52,776 bases of DNA from Bacteroides clarus YIT 12056 (lineage in GTDB: Bacteria; Bacteroidota; Bacteroidia; Bacteroidales; Bacteroidaceae): the NCBI RefSeq assembly GCF_900129655.1, contig NZ_FQWK01000010.1:1-52776 (forward strand), read 5' to 3'. The position numbers were made by a program, and so were the translations under genes. The notes beneath the pieces are model-generated. The model was not told the origin of the DNA. It worked only from the letters and a program-made list of their open reading frames with translations, and did no database searches. This document shows positions 8,537 to 17,788 of the stretch, in pieces (the stretch's first letter is position 1; every line of letters starts with the position of its first letter).

Positions 8537-11515
8537 TTAGAAAGAGATACGAATAGAACCTACATATTGCCGAGGAGTGGAGTATGAAGAATAATTTAGT
8601 CCACCTACGGCTACTGCACCTTGAGAACGGGCTCCTGCCAAAGCTGCTTCAGGATCTACAGAAGAAGCCGTAAAGGCAAACGGGTTATAGACATTAAAAC
8701 CAAAATTGATGTTCTTCAAATACTTTTCAGGCTTATAGTCATAGGAAATCCCAATATTCCTAATTTTCACAAAATCCGATTTTTCTACGAAAAAGTTTGT
8801 AAAATTTAACCAATTGGCACCTTGATCTAATCCTTCCAAAGCTTTTTCCGGTATTGCACCGTCTTTTAATCCTTTGGAGAAACGGAATTGACGGTCAAAC
8901 GAATGTACGTATGCTCCGTATTGATAATCACCGTTAATCATCAAAGACAGATTTTTATAGCTTGCAGAAAGAGAGAAGTTTCCATATCCGGTAGGGAGTG
9001 TGGACCCTAAATTCTGTAAAGGAAGAATTTCTTTTAATGAGTTATCCGAATTCAGTACAGCTTTGTAACCGCGGATGAAACCTACCGGCTGTCCTTCAGC
9101 TACTACAGTTTGCACTGTTCTTGACGAGAAACCACCAATAGCAAATGGTACTGCATTACCGATACTCAGAACCTTGTTATGGTTGGTGTTGTATGATGCA
9201 TTCAAGCGAACATTCCAGTCTTTAGTATCTACCAGTTGCAATCCTACACTCAATTCAATACCTTTGTTCTCAATTTCCCCTACATTAGACAGATAGTTGG
9301 CCGACTGTCCAGATGAGGGAAGAGACGGAATACTGAAAAGGGCATCTTTAGTCAAAGCATAATAATAAGTAAAGCCAAGATTTAAAATACGATTAAAAAG
9401 AACCGCATTAAAACCCGCTTCATAAGAATGTTTCTTTTCTGGAGCCAAATCCGGGTTTCCATATTTACCGAAAGAAGCGGCTTGTTGTCCTTGAAATGAA
9501 TTGAAAGCTACTGTGCGTTGATATTCAAAGGCTGGCGGATAGCTACCTGCCACACCATAGTTTGCCAAGATACGTACATTGTTAATAAAATTACTTTCTT
9601 TCAGACTTTGCATGAAGGGTTCTTCGGAAAGTACATAGGAAATTCCCACTTTCGGATAATACTGCCAACCTACATTGTCACCAAAAGCTGTGTTGTAATC
9701 CGAACGTAGTCCCAGATCTATGTAATAACGATCTAAAAAGCCGATATTCTCCTGGATAAAATAGCCATAGTTATATAGATAACTCAGCCATTCATTGGAA
9801 GTCAATGTTCCTGCCCCTGCTACAATTTGCGCACCATCTCGCACATTGGTACCATTATAAACAGATTGGTGGTCGTATGTGCTAAAAAATTGGAAACCAG
9901 CTGTAGAAATCAGACTGAAGATGTCCCTATAACGATATCTGTGTTGTCCATTTATATCGATAGTCAAACCAAAGTAATTACGGTCAAAATTAGAAATACT
10001 TCCCGCGTCTGACGTACCTTCTGGCTTTTGCTGGGTATGTATCAGATATTCATTGGTAATGATGTTCTTATTATTATTCAGACGATAATCCACTCCTAGT
10101 ATACCTTTAAAGGTGAGGTTGGTTAACGGGGCATAACTTAAAGACTGTGAAGTTTGGAAACGTTTCACAGATTCCCGGTTATTCTGTAATGCTTCAGCTG
10201 TGTTTACAAAAGATTTCATTTGGGCAAAAGCATAATCATCCAAGGCATCCAAATCGGCTCCATAGTTTACTTGCTTGCCTTCGGTATTTGTATATTTAAA
10301 ATTAGTTGCGGCTGCACCTTCCGTAAACCACAATCCTGTATATCCACCTTGGTTACCGTTACGGCTACGGGCAAAGTCCTGTATCACCATACCAAATGAA
10401 TTCTGATACTCAAGAACTTTGTTGAATTTCACTCTTGAGCCGAAACGTAGGTCATACTTACGGTCTTCGTTCCCATTCTTTATCAGGGTACCGGTACTGT
10501 TGCTCATGTTCGCTCCAAAACTATAGCCATATTTTTCAGTTCCACCATCAAAGCCAATACGGTATTTTTGAGTAAATCCTATTTGATGCAACAATTCTTT
10601 TGTACGTTTAAAATGATAAAATTGTGAAGAAGCCACATCCGCCTCTAACTGGGTTTCAGCAAAAAAAGAAATCTTTTGCTCTGTTCCCTTTTTAGTAAAA
10701 ATCTGGATGACCCCGTTGGCAGCATCTGAACCGTAAAGTGTAGTAGCTGCACCGCCTGTTACATATTCTATGTGGTCAATGTTTTCCATAGGAATATCAC
10801 CTATAGAGCCAGTCACGGCACTGTTACCGCTTAAAGAGTTATTTAAAGTGGCTCCCGTATTCATATTATCCACACGTACGCCATCTACATAAATTACTGG
10901 AGTAGAATTAGAATAGGCAGATGACAGACCTCTTGATTTAACTAATGAAGTGGCGCCAGCTTGACCACTGGCCATCGTAATTTGCACATTAGGTAGGGAG
11001 TTCTGCAATATCTGATCGATTCGCCCTTGCTTCATACGTTCCAGTTCTTTACTGTTGACTGTCGTTACATTCGATGATAAACGCCGTTTCTGTACTTCTG
11101 CACCTTGCCCAGTTACTACAACCTCATCCAGTTTGAAATTGTCTTGGTCAAGCTCTACTTTAATGTTGTCATCCAGGTTTACAGCTAGCAGCTGAGTTTC
11201 ATATCCTATATAGGACACTTTCAATTTAGATCCCTGGACAGCCGTTATCTGAAATTCGCCATCCATGTTAGTAACCGTTCCAATCGAAGGATTATCGCTT
11301 AGTACCAATGTTACTCCTGGCAATCTTTCCTGTGTTTTCTTGTCAAAAATAACACCTTTCATTTTAACCGTAACCACTTTTTTTGAGACCTCCTCATCGG
11401 ATGTCAAGACGTAGCCCTTTTCTGCTTTTTTACGCTCTAATATTGTTTTCTGAGTAGCCATCATATAAGATGTGCTCAGCAAAACAGTCAAAACAATCAA
11501 AATACCTCTTCTCAT
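8537..11515 (-). CDS. SusC/RagA-family TonB-dependent outer-membrane transporter
   Basis: This 992-residue protein has a signal peptide (GILIVLTVLLSTSYMMA). A carboxypeptidase-regulatory-like domain follows at about residues 50-130 (GVIFDKKTQERLPGV, ISYIGYET-type repeat). The TonB-box region LDEVVVTGQG precedes a plug domain (TPVIYVDGVRVDN) and a long beta-barrel ending in aromatic-terminated QYVGSIRISF. It imports the ligand held by the SusD partner using TonB energy. There is no STN signalling domain, so it should not signal directly to an anti-sigma factor. The 172-bp upstream gap to the sigma-factor gene should hold its promoter. Confidence 0.92.
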   Translation of the reverse strand: MRRGILIVLTVLLSTSYMMATQKTILERKKAEKGYVLTSDEEVSKKVVTVKMKGVIFDKKTQERLPGVTLVLSDNPSIGTVTNMDGEFQITAVQGSKLKVSYIGYETQLLAVNLDDNIKVELDQDNFKLDEVVVTGQGAEVQKRRLSSNVTTVNSKELERMKQGRIDQILQNSLPNVQITMASGQAGATSLVKSRGLSSAYSNSTPVIYVDGVRVDNMNTGATLNNSLSGNSAVTGSIGDIPMENIDHIEYVTGGAATTLYGSDAANGVIQIFTKKGTEQKISFFAETQLEADVASSQFYHFKRTKELLHQIGFTQKYRIGFDGGTEKYGYSFGANMSNSTGTLIKNGNEDRKYDLRFGSRVKFNKVLEYQNSFGMVIQDFARSRNGNQGGYTGLWFTEGAAATNFKYTNTEGKQVNYGADLDALDDYAFAQMKSFVNTAEALQNNRESVKRFQTSQSLSYAPLTNLTFKGILGVDYRLNNNKNIITNEYLIHTQQKPEGTSDAGSISNFDRNYFGLTIDINGQHRYRYRDIFSLISTAGFQFFSTYDHQSVYNGTNVRDGAQIVAGAGTLTSNEWLSYLYNYGYFIQENIGFLDRYYIDLGLRSDYNTAFGDNVGWQYYPKVGISYVLSEEPFMQSLKESNFINNVRILANYGVAGSYPPAFEYQRTVAFNSFQGQQAASFGKYGNPDLAPEKKHSYEAGFNAVLFNRILNLGFTYYYALTKDALFSIPSLPSSGQSANYLSNVGEIENKGIELSVGLQLVDTKDWNVRLNASYNTNHNKVLSIGNAVPFAIGGFSSRTVQTVVAEGQPVGFIRGYKAVLNSDNSLKEILPLQNLGSTLPTGYGNFSLSASYKNLSLMINGDYQYGAYVHSFDRQFRFSKGLKDGAIPEKALEGLDQGANWLNFTNFFVEKSDFVKIRNIGISYDYKPEKYLKNINFGFNVYNPFAFTASSVDPEAALAGARSQGAVAVGGLNYSSYSTPRQYVGSIRISF

Positions 11516-11687
11516 TTTAGTACGTTAAGTAATTAATAAATTTGATTCAATAATATCTTTTACGTACTATTGACACAGAGTATGTTCAAAAGTGTATAAC
11601 GGCTACATTTCTTTTGTATGTCAGTTTCATTTCAGCCATACTCACGTTATTTCTTTATGAAATGAAGGAACATTGACAACCCTGCCT

Positions 11688-12251
11688 CTATTCAACATGA
11701 TTTCTAAGATAATATTTCAGTAGCTTCAAAGATTGCGTATAGTAACATTTGACTGTGTTTATCGGTATATTCAATTCATCCGCTATTTCTTGATTGTTCA
11801 ATCCCCTATATATTTTCAACAGGCAAATCTCCCGTTTGCAACTTGGCAGTTGCTTTACAGCCCAACGTAAATAGCCGAACTTCCTTTCTTCTTCAAGTTT
11901 TTCTTGTAAGCCATCATCAATAATATTATTCTGTTCAGTTCCTTTCATATCCTCTCTTGCGATTATATCATTCGTATCCCGAATCATATTTAACAAATAA
12001 TTTTTCGTCATAGTATAAAGATAATTTCTCAAGTGTACTTTAATATGGCAAGTGGAGTGTACTTCCCACAGGTGCAAGAAAACCTGCTGAACGACATCTT
12101 CTGCGAGATTCCTATCTTGCAAATACCTGTACGACAGACCATAAAGCATCGAAGAATACTTATTGTAAAGCTGTGTAAAAGCATCTTGATTACCTTGTTT
12201 TAGTAGTGAAAACAAATATTCATCCTCATAAGTAACCTTTGTCATTATCAT
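11688..12251 (-). CDS. ECF RNA polymerase sigma-70 factor (Bacteroidetes type)
   Basis: This 187-residue protein has region 2 at about residues 25-90 (LYGLSYRYLQDRNLAEDVVQQVFLHLW, described in parts) and region 4 at about 130-180 with the helix-turn-helix NNQEIADELNIPINTVKCY. It resembles ECF factors encoded next to SusCD loci in Bacteroides. Those loci usually also carry a FecR-type anti-sigma factor; none is present here, and the SusC has no STN domain. It therefore may act constitutively when expressed, or answer to a regulator elsewhere. The start could be ATG 12251 or ATG 12245. Confidence 0.88.
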   Translation of the reverse strand: MIMTKVTYEDEYLFSLLKQGNQDAFTQLYNKYSSMLYGLSYRYLQDRNLAEDVVQQVFLHLWEVHSTCHIKVHLRNYLYTMTKNYLLNMIRDTNDIIAREDMKGTEQNNIIDDGLQEKLEEERKFGYLRWAVKQLPSCKREICLLKIYRGLNNQEIADELNIPINTVKCYYTQSLKLLKYYLRNHVE

Positions 12252-12268
12252 AACCTGGGTGTATTAAA

Positions 12269-12285
12269 ATAGATTGCAAATCTAT
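12269..12285 (-). promoter_or_regulatory. Palindrome overlapping a possible promoter of the ECF sigma gene
   Basis: A perfect 7+3+7 inverted repeat (ATAGATT, centre GCA, AATCTAT) spans 12269-12285. Within it, on the minus strand, lies TAGATTTG (12277-12284), a match to the -7 consensus, 25 bp upstream of the sigma-factor start. No good -33 TTTG box was found at the normal spacing. The rest of the 199-bp gap (12252-12450) is AT-rich and includes the short palindrome CCTAATTAGG at 12402-12411. The palindrome could be an operator controlling the island. Confidence 0.35.
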
Positions 12286-12450
12286 AGAGCAATTAAAACA
12301 TACCTGATTACAAGAAAATTACATTTTAGTTACAAACTATATATACAAATTTGTTTTCAACATTTTTATTTTTAGCAAGAAAAAACACCTGGCATTTATA
12401 TCCTAATTAGGGTTGAACACAGAATTAAAAAAATAATTCACAATGAAACC

Positions 12451-12684
12451 TCAGATATTAACTGTAGTTGAAAATTTATCAATGATTCGATAAATTGTCC
12501 TTTCTGCAATATTATACTCATCAGATAAATATTGCATGATATAAGTTTTTTTATGTCCTTCCTGTGATAAGCGAACATAATCTTGATATACGGGAATATA
12601 TTTCACATCCCCAACATCAAGAGAAACACCATCCATTGCTTGGAGGATGTTCCTATTCAGAATTAATAACTCATACGCATTCAT
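12451..12684 (-). CDS. Small putative helix-turn-helix protein ending late operon A
   Basis: This 77-residue protein starts within the stop codon of the tape measure gene (ATGA overlap). The C-terminal half, GHKKTYIMQYLSDEYN then IAERTIYRIIDKF, reads as a helix-turn-helix resembling resolvase or transposase-type DNA-binding helices. The N-terminal half has no recognisable motif. It is the last gene before the SusCD island. A structural cofactor or a regulator are both possible; small genes after tape measure genes are often uncharacterised. Confidence 0.6.
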   Translation of the reverse strand: MNAYELLILNRNILQAMDGVSLDVGDVKYIPVYQDYVRLSQEGHKKTYIMQYLSDEYNIAERTIYRIIDKFSTTVNI

Positions 12685-15600
12685 ACACTACCAAGATTCT
12701 CGACATACTTTACTCTATCTGCAACAGAAGTAAATTCCTCTACGGACAATACCGGTGGCGGAGCCATCATCATACCTCTTGCAACAGCTTTTGCAAGCAT
12801 ATCCTCACCCGTTGCCTGATTGGATGAGGTTGTTACGTTGATAGGAATACCACCACCCATTTGGTTAAAGGCCGATAATAACGGCGCAAACATAGAAGTC
12901 GCAGCGGCTGTCATTACACTTTCACCATTGGATAACATTGCCGGTATAGAGTCACTTGTGCCCGAACCCGGGCCTACTACTGAACCACCCTGTGCAAATT
13001 TAGCACTTTTTACCGTAGAAATGGCAGCCGCAATGTTAGAAAGTATAGTAGCTATACCACTTGCCATTGTACCAAGTCCAACGACTCCCTTACCAGCTTC
13101 AGCAGAAATCATTTTAGAAATGGCTTTACCAGTATTGATAGCAATTTCAGCAAGAGCCAAAGCCTTGCTTGCAATGGCAAAGTTACGGTCTTGATTGCCT
13201 ATCTCATCTGTCAAAGCAATAAGTCCATTTGTAACAGTAGCCATAGCATCATATTTGGCTTGTTCAATAGCTATTTCTTTATCTGCAACATTTTTTTTTG
13301 CATCATTATATTCATTTTGAGCCTGAAGTTTACGCAAATTAAAAGCTTCTATACTTTCCCCCTCAAGTTGCTGCATAGCATTCAACTCTGCAAGCTTCTG
13401 TTCCATCTTAATACGGAGAATCTCCCGCTCATTACCATATGCTTGGGCTATCTCAGTTTCAAAGCGAAGTTTCATTGCATCCTCTTGCTTCTTAATTACA
13501 GCATTGTCATGCTGTTTTGATAAATCATCAATTTTCTTGTTATACTTCTCCACGATAGCAAGTTTCATCTGCTCTGTTAGCTCCTTCTGCTGGAGCTCTG
13601 CATCACGTTGGGCTACGAGTTGCTGCATCTTTAGTTGATACTCCTGCTCACTACCAGCCTTTACAGAATCAAGCTGCAAGGCGATAAGCTTCTGCCGATT
13701 TTCAATATCCTTTTTCAGTTCTTCATCAGAGAGCTTTTGTAAAGCAATAGTTTTCTGTTGCTCAAGAGAAAGAATCTGTTTTCCGATTTCATCTTTGGCA
13801 CGAGGTGTCAAGTCCTTTTCGGTCTCCAAACGGATTTTCAAGTCTTCAATTTGCCGGCTGTACTCATATTCTATTTCTTGTGTCTGCTTTTCCCGGCTAT
13901 CTTTAATGAGTTTTAGCATTTCATCTTCAGCCTTACGTATCTCTTGCAGCTCTTTCTTTTTGATTTTTAGAGCTTCGGCCACAGCTTTAGGGTCTACAAT
14001 TGGCGTTTTCTTTTTATCGGCATCTCCAGTATATGAAGACACCAAGTTAATAGTCTCTTTCCTGGACTCCACAGCCGACAACTGTGCCATGCGATTATTC
14101 CATGAAGAAGCAATATCCTTGTTTATGACTGCATTGGAACGGTCTTTACCAATTCCTTGACGCCAGAATGAAGCATCCCGCAGTTCTTTATTGTATTTCT
14201 CATTGATGGCAACAGTTTCCTGCAAGTATTCTTCTTCCTGCTTCAGGGATAAGTTCAGCATCTGCAGTCTTTCTTCTTTGGCTTTTTTCATAGCTGCTTC
14301 CTCTGAAAGCCCCGCTTTCACATACCGAGCCCGTGCCGCCTCTATCTTGGCATATTCATCTCCGACATTAGCCTCTGCAACATTCTTTCCAAGCTCAACT
14401 GCCGCTTTTGTTTCCCGTTCCGTTATATCCTCTACCGATTCAAACAAAGTTCGTACATCTTTAATCAAAGAGGATAAAACGTCATTAACAAAAGTCTCAA
14501 CCTTAGCCGTCATCTTTTCAAATGAGCTGCCGGTAGCATCAAAAAGCAAAGCGACCTCTTTCGTTAGCTCCGCTTGGGAAGCAAGCAAATCATCTTCCAC
14601 TTTACCCAATTCCCCGGTCTTACCCTTGACTTCATCCAAATTCACAGAAATATCTTTCAAGGTGCGGATATATTGTAAGCCGGCATCTTCTCCCGGACCG
14701 CCAAAGATATCGGCTATTGCGGTTCCAACCACCGCACTGCTTTCCGGTAGTTCATCCAATTTGGCAGATACTTCCTGCATGATTTGAAAAGTAGTCTTTG
14801 CTCCTGTCTGCAAATCTTCCTGAACTTGTTTAGAGCTGATACCGATACCATCCAATGCACTGGCCGTTGATGTAGTCATTTCCCGAAGCCGGGTGTTCGC
14901 CTCTTTGATAGTATCAATTCCCTTATCAGAGAAAACACCCTGCTTATTGGTTTCTGCAACAATAGCAACAAACTGATCCGCAGATATACCAGCCTCTTTG
15001 AAGTACGCCGGATATTCTTTCAAAGCAGATAGAAACTCTCCATTTGCATCCGCCCCGGCAATGAAACCATCTTTGATTACTTTCAACGCTTCATCAGAAG
15101 ATATGCCAAACTGCTTTTCTACGGAATTAATAGCAGTCAACATATCCCGGAAATCTTTACTGTAGTAATCAGCCAAAGCTTGTACTTCACTCCGATAGAT
15201 TTTCAAGTCATCACCGGACTTATCCGTAAATTGCTTCGTTAATTTAGTAGCTTCCTTTATCCCCTTATTGTAGTCATACCACCATTTGAAAGCAAAGCTA
15301 ACTCCAGCCACACCTGCGATACTCATAAATACCGGATTCTTCAATAATGCTTTTAGTGTTGAACCTAAAGCAGATGCTTCCACCTTCATATTGGAGAAAA
15401 ATCCTTTCACTCCGTTTGAGTTCTGGGCGATGTTCAACAAGGAGTTTGCAAAGTCATTATTGATACCTACAAATCTTTTCAAAGTTTCCTCATAGTTGCC
15501 GACATTCCGATAGAAGCGTTGCGTGCCTTCTTCCGCTTCTTTCAATTCATCGGTAATAGCATTTATCTTATCTTGAATCTCTTTACCTCTGGCACTGTTA

Positions 15601-15941
15601 CGTTCTGCACGGCTTAACCTGTCATAAGAAGCAGTCAGATTAGAAAGCTCTGCACGTAATCTAACCAAGCTACCTTCAAGCTCTGTTTGCTCCTTATATT
15701 CATTTTGAATGTGTTTATTCAAAACACGAATGGCATCTGTGTATTTTTGAGCGGCAACCTTATTTTCAGTTAATTTCAGATTATACTTTTCACGGCTGAT
15801 ACGCCCCGCCTTTAAATCCTCTTTAAGCGTTTTCTCAACTTGATGTAAAACATCCAACTGAGTACGATATTCTGCTATTTTTCGGATAGCATCGTCATAT
15901 CTCACCCGGATATCCAGTACTCTTTCTTCTACATTTTCCAT
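12681..15941 (-). CDS. Tail tape measure protein
   Basis: At 1086 residues this is the longest phage gene in the window. The N-terminal 150 residues and the middle (about 600-930) are long coiled coils rich in Lys, Glu and Gln. Hydrophobic segments occur near residue 205 (PVFMSIAGVAGVSFAFKWW) and near 960-1000 (GLGTMASGIATILSNIAAAI). The C-terminus has the glycine-rich FAQGGSVVGPGSGTSDSIPA motif common in tape measure proteins. It sets tail length and probably assists DNA entry. It lies 2 bp after the 614-residue tail protein gene in late operon A. Confidence 0.9.
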   Translation of the reverse strand: MENVEERVLDIRVRYDDAIRKIAEYRTQLDVLHQVEKTLKEDLKAGRISREKYNLKLTENKVAAQKYTDAIRVLNKHIQNEYKEQTELEGSLVRLRAELSNLTASYDRLSRAERNSARGKEIQDKINAITDELKEAEEGTQRFYRNVGNYEETLKRFVGINNDFANSLLNIAQNSNGVKGFFSNMKVEASALGSTLKALLKNPVFMSIAGVAGVSFAFKWWYDYNKGIKEATKLTKQFTDKSGDDLKIYRSEVQALADYYSKDFRDMLTAINSVEKQFGISSDEALKVIKDGFIAGADANGEFLSALKEYPAYFKEAGISADQFVAIVAETNKQGVFSDKGIDTIKEANTRLREMTTSTASALDGIGISSKQVQEDLQTGAKTTFQIMQEVSAKLDELPESSAVVGTAIADIFGGPGEDAGLQYIRTLKDISVNLDEVKGKTGELGKVEDDLLASQAELTKEVALLFDATGSSFEKMTAKVETFVNDVLSSLIKDVRTLFESVEDITERETKAAVELGKNVAEANVGDEYAKIEAARARYVKAGLSEEAAMKKAKEERLQMLNLSLKQEEEYLQETVAINEKYNKELRDASFWRQGIGKDRSNAVINKDIASSWNNRMAQLSAVESRKETINLVSSYTGDADKKKTPIVDPKAVAEALKIKKKELQEIRKAEDEMLKLIKDSREKQTQEIEYEYSRQIEDLKIRLETEKDLTPRAKDEIGKQILSLEQQKTIALQKLSDEELKKDIENRQKLIALQLDSVKAGSEQEYQLKMQQLVAQRDAELQQKELTEQMKLAIVEKYNKKIDDLSKQHDNAVIKKQEDAMKLRFETEIAQAYGNEREILRIKMEQKLAELNAMQQLEGESIEAFNLRKLQAQNEYNDAKKNVADKEIAIEQAKYDAMATVTNGLIALTDEIGNQDRNFAIASKALALAEIAINTGKAISKMISAEAGKGVVGLGTMASGIATILSNIAAAISTVKSAKFAQGGSVVGPGSGTSDSIPAMLSNGESVMTAAATSMFAPLLSAFNQMGGGIPINVTTSSNQATGEDMLAKAVARGMMMAPPPVLSVEEFTSVADRVKYVENLGSV

Positions 15942-15943
15942 AG

Positions 15944-17788
15944 TTACACTTCCAATTGCAATAATTTACACTCACATATCCCCGTATCTTCTGCCTTTAC
16001 AGATAATATAGCATAATATCTACCATATTGACCTAAATAAACAGGAATAGTCACATCTAACTCTTTCAACTCAATATCACTAATTTCAACCTTTTCGCTA
16101 ATCACAATCGGATTACGAATAATTTTCTGGTATGATTCATAATTTCTGTTTACCAAAGTGTCCCACCTCAACCCTTCGAATGACGCTTTAGACTTTCCGT
16201 TATTATCCACCTCAACCAATAACCGTGGCTCTACACTATTCATTTTCCCAACAGTCTCACTACCGGAATATTCATACAATGGAATAGAAGCTCTGCCAAA
16301 AGACATATCAGTGGCGGCAAATGGAAGTTCAATAGCAGTACGTTCAACCTCAATTGTTTCATCTTTCACATACAAGGCACTATTATAATCACCCTTTACT
16401 GTATTATCTTCTTTCCATGTAAGTAAATTCTTTTGCGCAAAATCTTCAAGCGAGTAACTAATTTCTTGTGGTTTATTTTCTTTGAAAGGAGCAACCACTT
16501 TACGCGTCCAATCGTATGCCTTATTTCGATTCGATATAATATCATCCACAGAAAAAAAGCCCAAAGTAGTATCGTTAACGACGACTACAAATGTTCCGGA
16601 TATTGCAGCAATCGTTTTAATAAAATCAACCTGCTTTATATCCGGCAGATTGGGTATTATGGGGTAATACCCATCGCTCCCCTGCCCCTCTACTATCGCT
16701 TCGTCAATATAGGGTGCTAAAGTAAGAGAAAAAGAATCTGTTCCCCAATTATTAACAAAATATCCCGTATCACGGAAAGCACAATAAATAATATCCCCCT
16801 CTGATAATGCAGATGTTTCATCCTCAAAATCAAAATACGCAGTCCAAGTCTGCCCACCTTTTCCTTGTAATTCAGAAGCATCAGCAGAAAACACTTCTTC
16901 AGCTCTCCCATCCATCACTTTATATACCACAAAAGCAGGATTTACCGGAACCGTACTAGCAAAATCAAAAAACATTCTTGCCGATATTCTAATCTTAGTA
17001 CTTTCTTTGAGAATTTTTATTCCCGAATTACTGGTACCGGCATTGATTACCGCCAAAAAACTATTAGCATAGGCATCTTTCAATATTGCAGTCAAGTAAT
17101 AGTCATATCTTACTCCGTTATTATATCTCGCAGCCAATCCAAATTGATTATTTACATCAAACCCTCGACCATGACGCGTCAATAATGGAACAATCAACTT
17201 GCTAATATATCTTTCCACAATATCATTTGAGAATAAAAAGCCAAGTTCATTATCAGCGGATATACGGTCTAATATCCAACGAACCCTTACACTGGGATGC
17301 ACATAGTTTAAAGTATCAAAGCTTCTTATCCCCATATTCATATCAGAAACAATAAAGGAATTCCAATATTGATAATTACTGATTTCTCGCCTCCAAGTCA
17401 TATAATAACCATTATCAACAAGTTCATTCAGAGATTTATTATTCTCTACGATACCTGCCAATACCGTTATATTTCCCCATGTAATGGCAATATCAATGGT
17501 ATCAGAAACCGATAGGAGTACAGCCTTGGCATTTGAGATTATCTCTACTCCGTTACGGAAATATCTTGCTTGGTGGTATTTTCTTGGGTACCCAGTACTA
17601 CATGAAGGCATATCAGCATGTTCTATGATACGTTGATTATGTACTGTTTTGGGTAGTTTTATCGTATAGCTATTATTACTGACAATTTTACCTAAATCAG
17701 AAAACAAATTGCTTTTAAGATTTAATGTGATTTTTGTATCCTCTCCCAAATCAACCTTTACACCATCAATAAATAATTCTTTTTTCAT
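15944..17788 (-). CDS. Tail-tip / baseplate-associated structural protein
   Basis: This 614-residue soluble protein opens with KKELFIDGVKVDLGEDTKI and continues SNNSYTIKLPKTVHNQRII, a pattern I associate with Bacteroides phage tail proteins, followed by beta-rich segments. It overlaps the upstream gene by 4 bp and is followed by the tape measure gene. Together with the 334-residue neighbour it probably forms part of the tail tip. The exact counterpart (distal tail or tail-associated protein) cannot be settled from sequence alone. Confidence 0.6.
   Translation of the reverse strand: MKKELFIDGVKVDLGEDTKITLNLKSNLFSDLGKIVSNNSYTIKLPKTVHNQRIIEHADMPSCSTGYPRKYHQARYFRNGVEIISNAKAVLLSVSDTIDIAITWGNITVLAGIVENNKSLNELVDNGYYMTWRREISNYQYWNSFIVSDMNMGIRSFDTLNYVHPSVRVRWILDRISADNELGFLFSNDIVERYISKLIVPLLTRHGRGFDVNNQFGLAARYNNGVRYDYYLTAILKDAYANSFLAVINAGTSNSGIKILKESTKIRISARMFFDFASTVPVNPAFVVYKVMDGRAEEVFSADASELQGKGGQTWTAYFDFEDETSALSEGDIIYCAFRDTGYFVNNWGTDSFSLTLAPYIDEAIVEGQGSDGYYPIIPNLPDIKQVDFIKTIAAISGTFVVVVNDTTLGFFSVDDIISNRNKAYDWTRKVVAPFKENKPQEISYSLEDFAQKNLLTWKEDNTVKGDYNSALYVKDETIEVERTAIELPFAATDMSFGRASIPLYEYSGSETVGKMNSVEPRLLVEVDNNGKSKASFEGLRWDTLVNRNYESYQKIIRNPIVISEKVEISDIELKELDVTIPVYLGQYGRYYAILSVKAEDTGICECKLLQLEV

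Larger units (their letters stand above)
5767..12251 (-). other. Nutrient-uptake island (ECF sigma - SusC - SusD - phosphodiesterase) inside the prophage
   Basis: Four co-oriented genes with host-type functions occupy the gap between phage late operon A (last gene 12451-12684) and late operon B (first gene ends at 5478). The unit carries its own regulator, a signal-peptide phosphodiesterase and its own terminator. Both flanks are phage structural genes. No transposase, integrase or obvious target-site duplication was seen at the edges. I read it as cargo carried by the phage between two transcription units, although a later chromosomal insertion into a dead prophage cannot be excluded. Confidence 0.75.

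Noticed and set aside
12402..12439. Short palindromes after the last gene of late operon A (CCTAATTAGG; GAATTA/TAATTC)
   Set aside because: Too short and AT-only to call a terminator with confidence.
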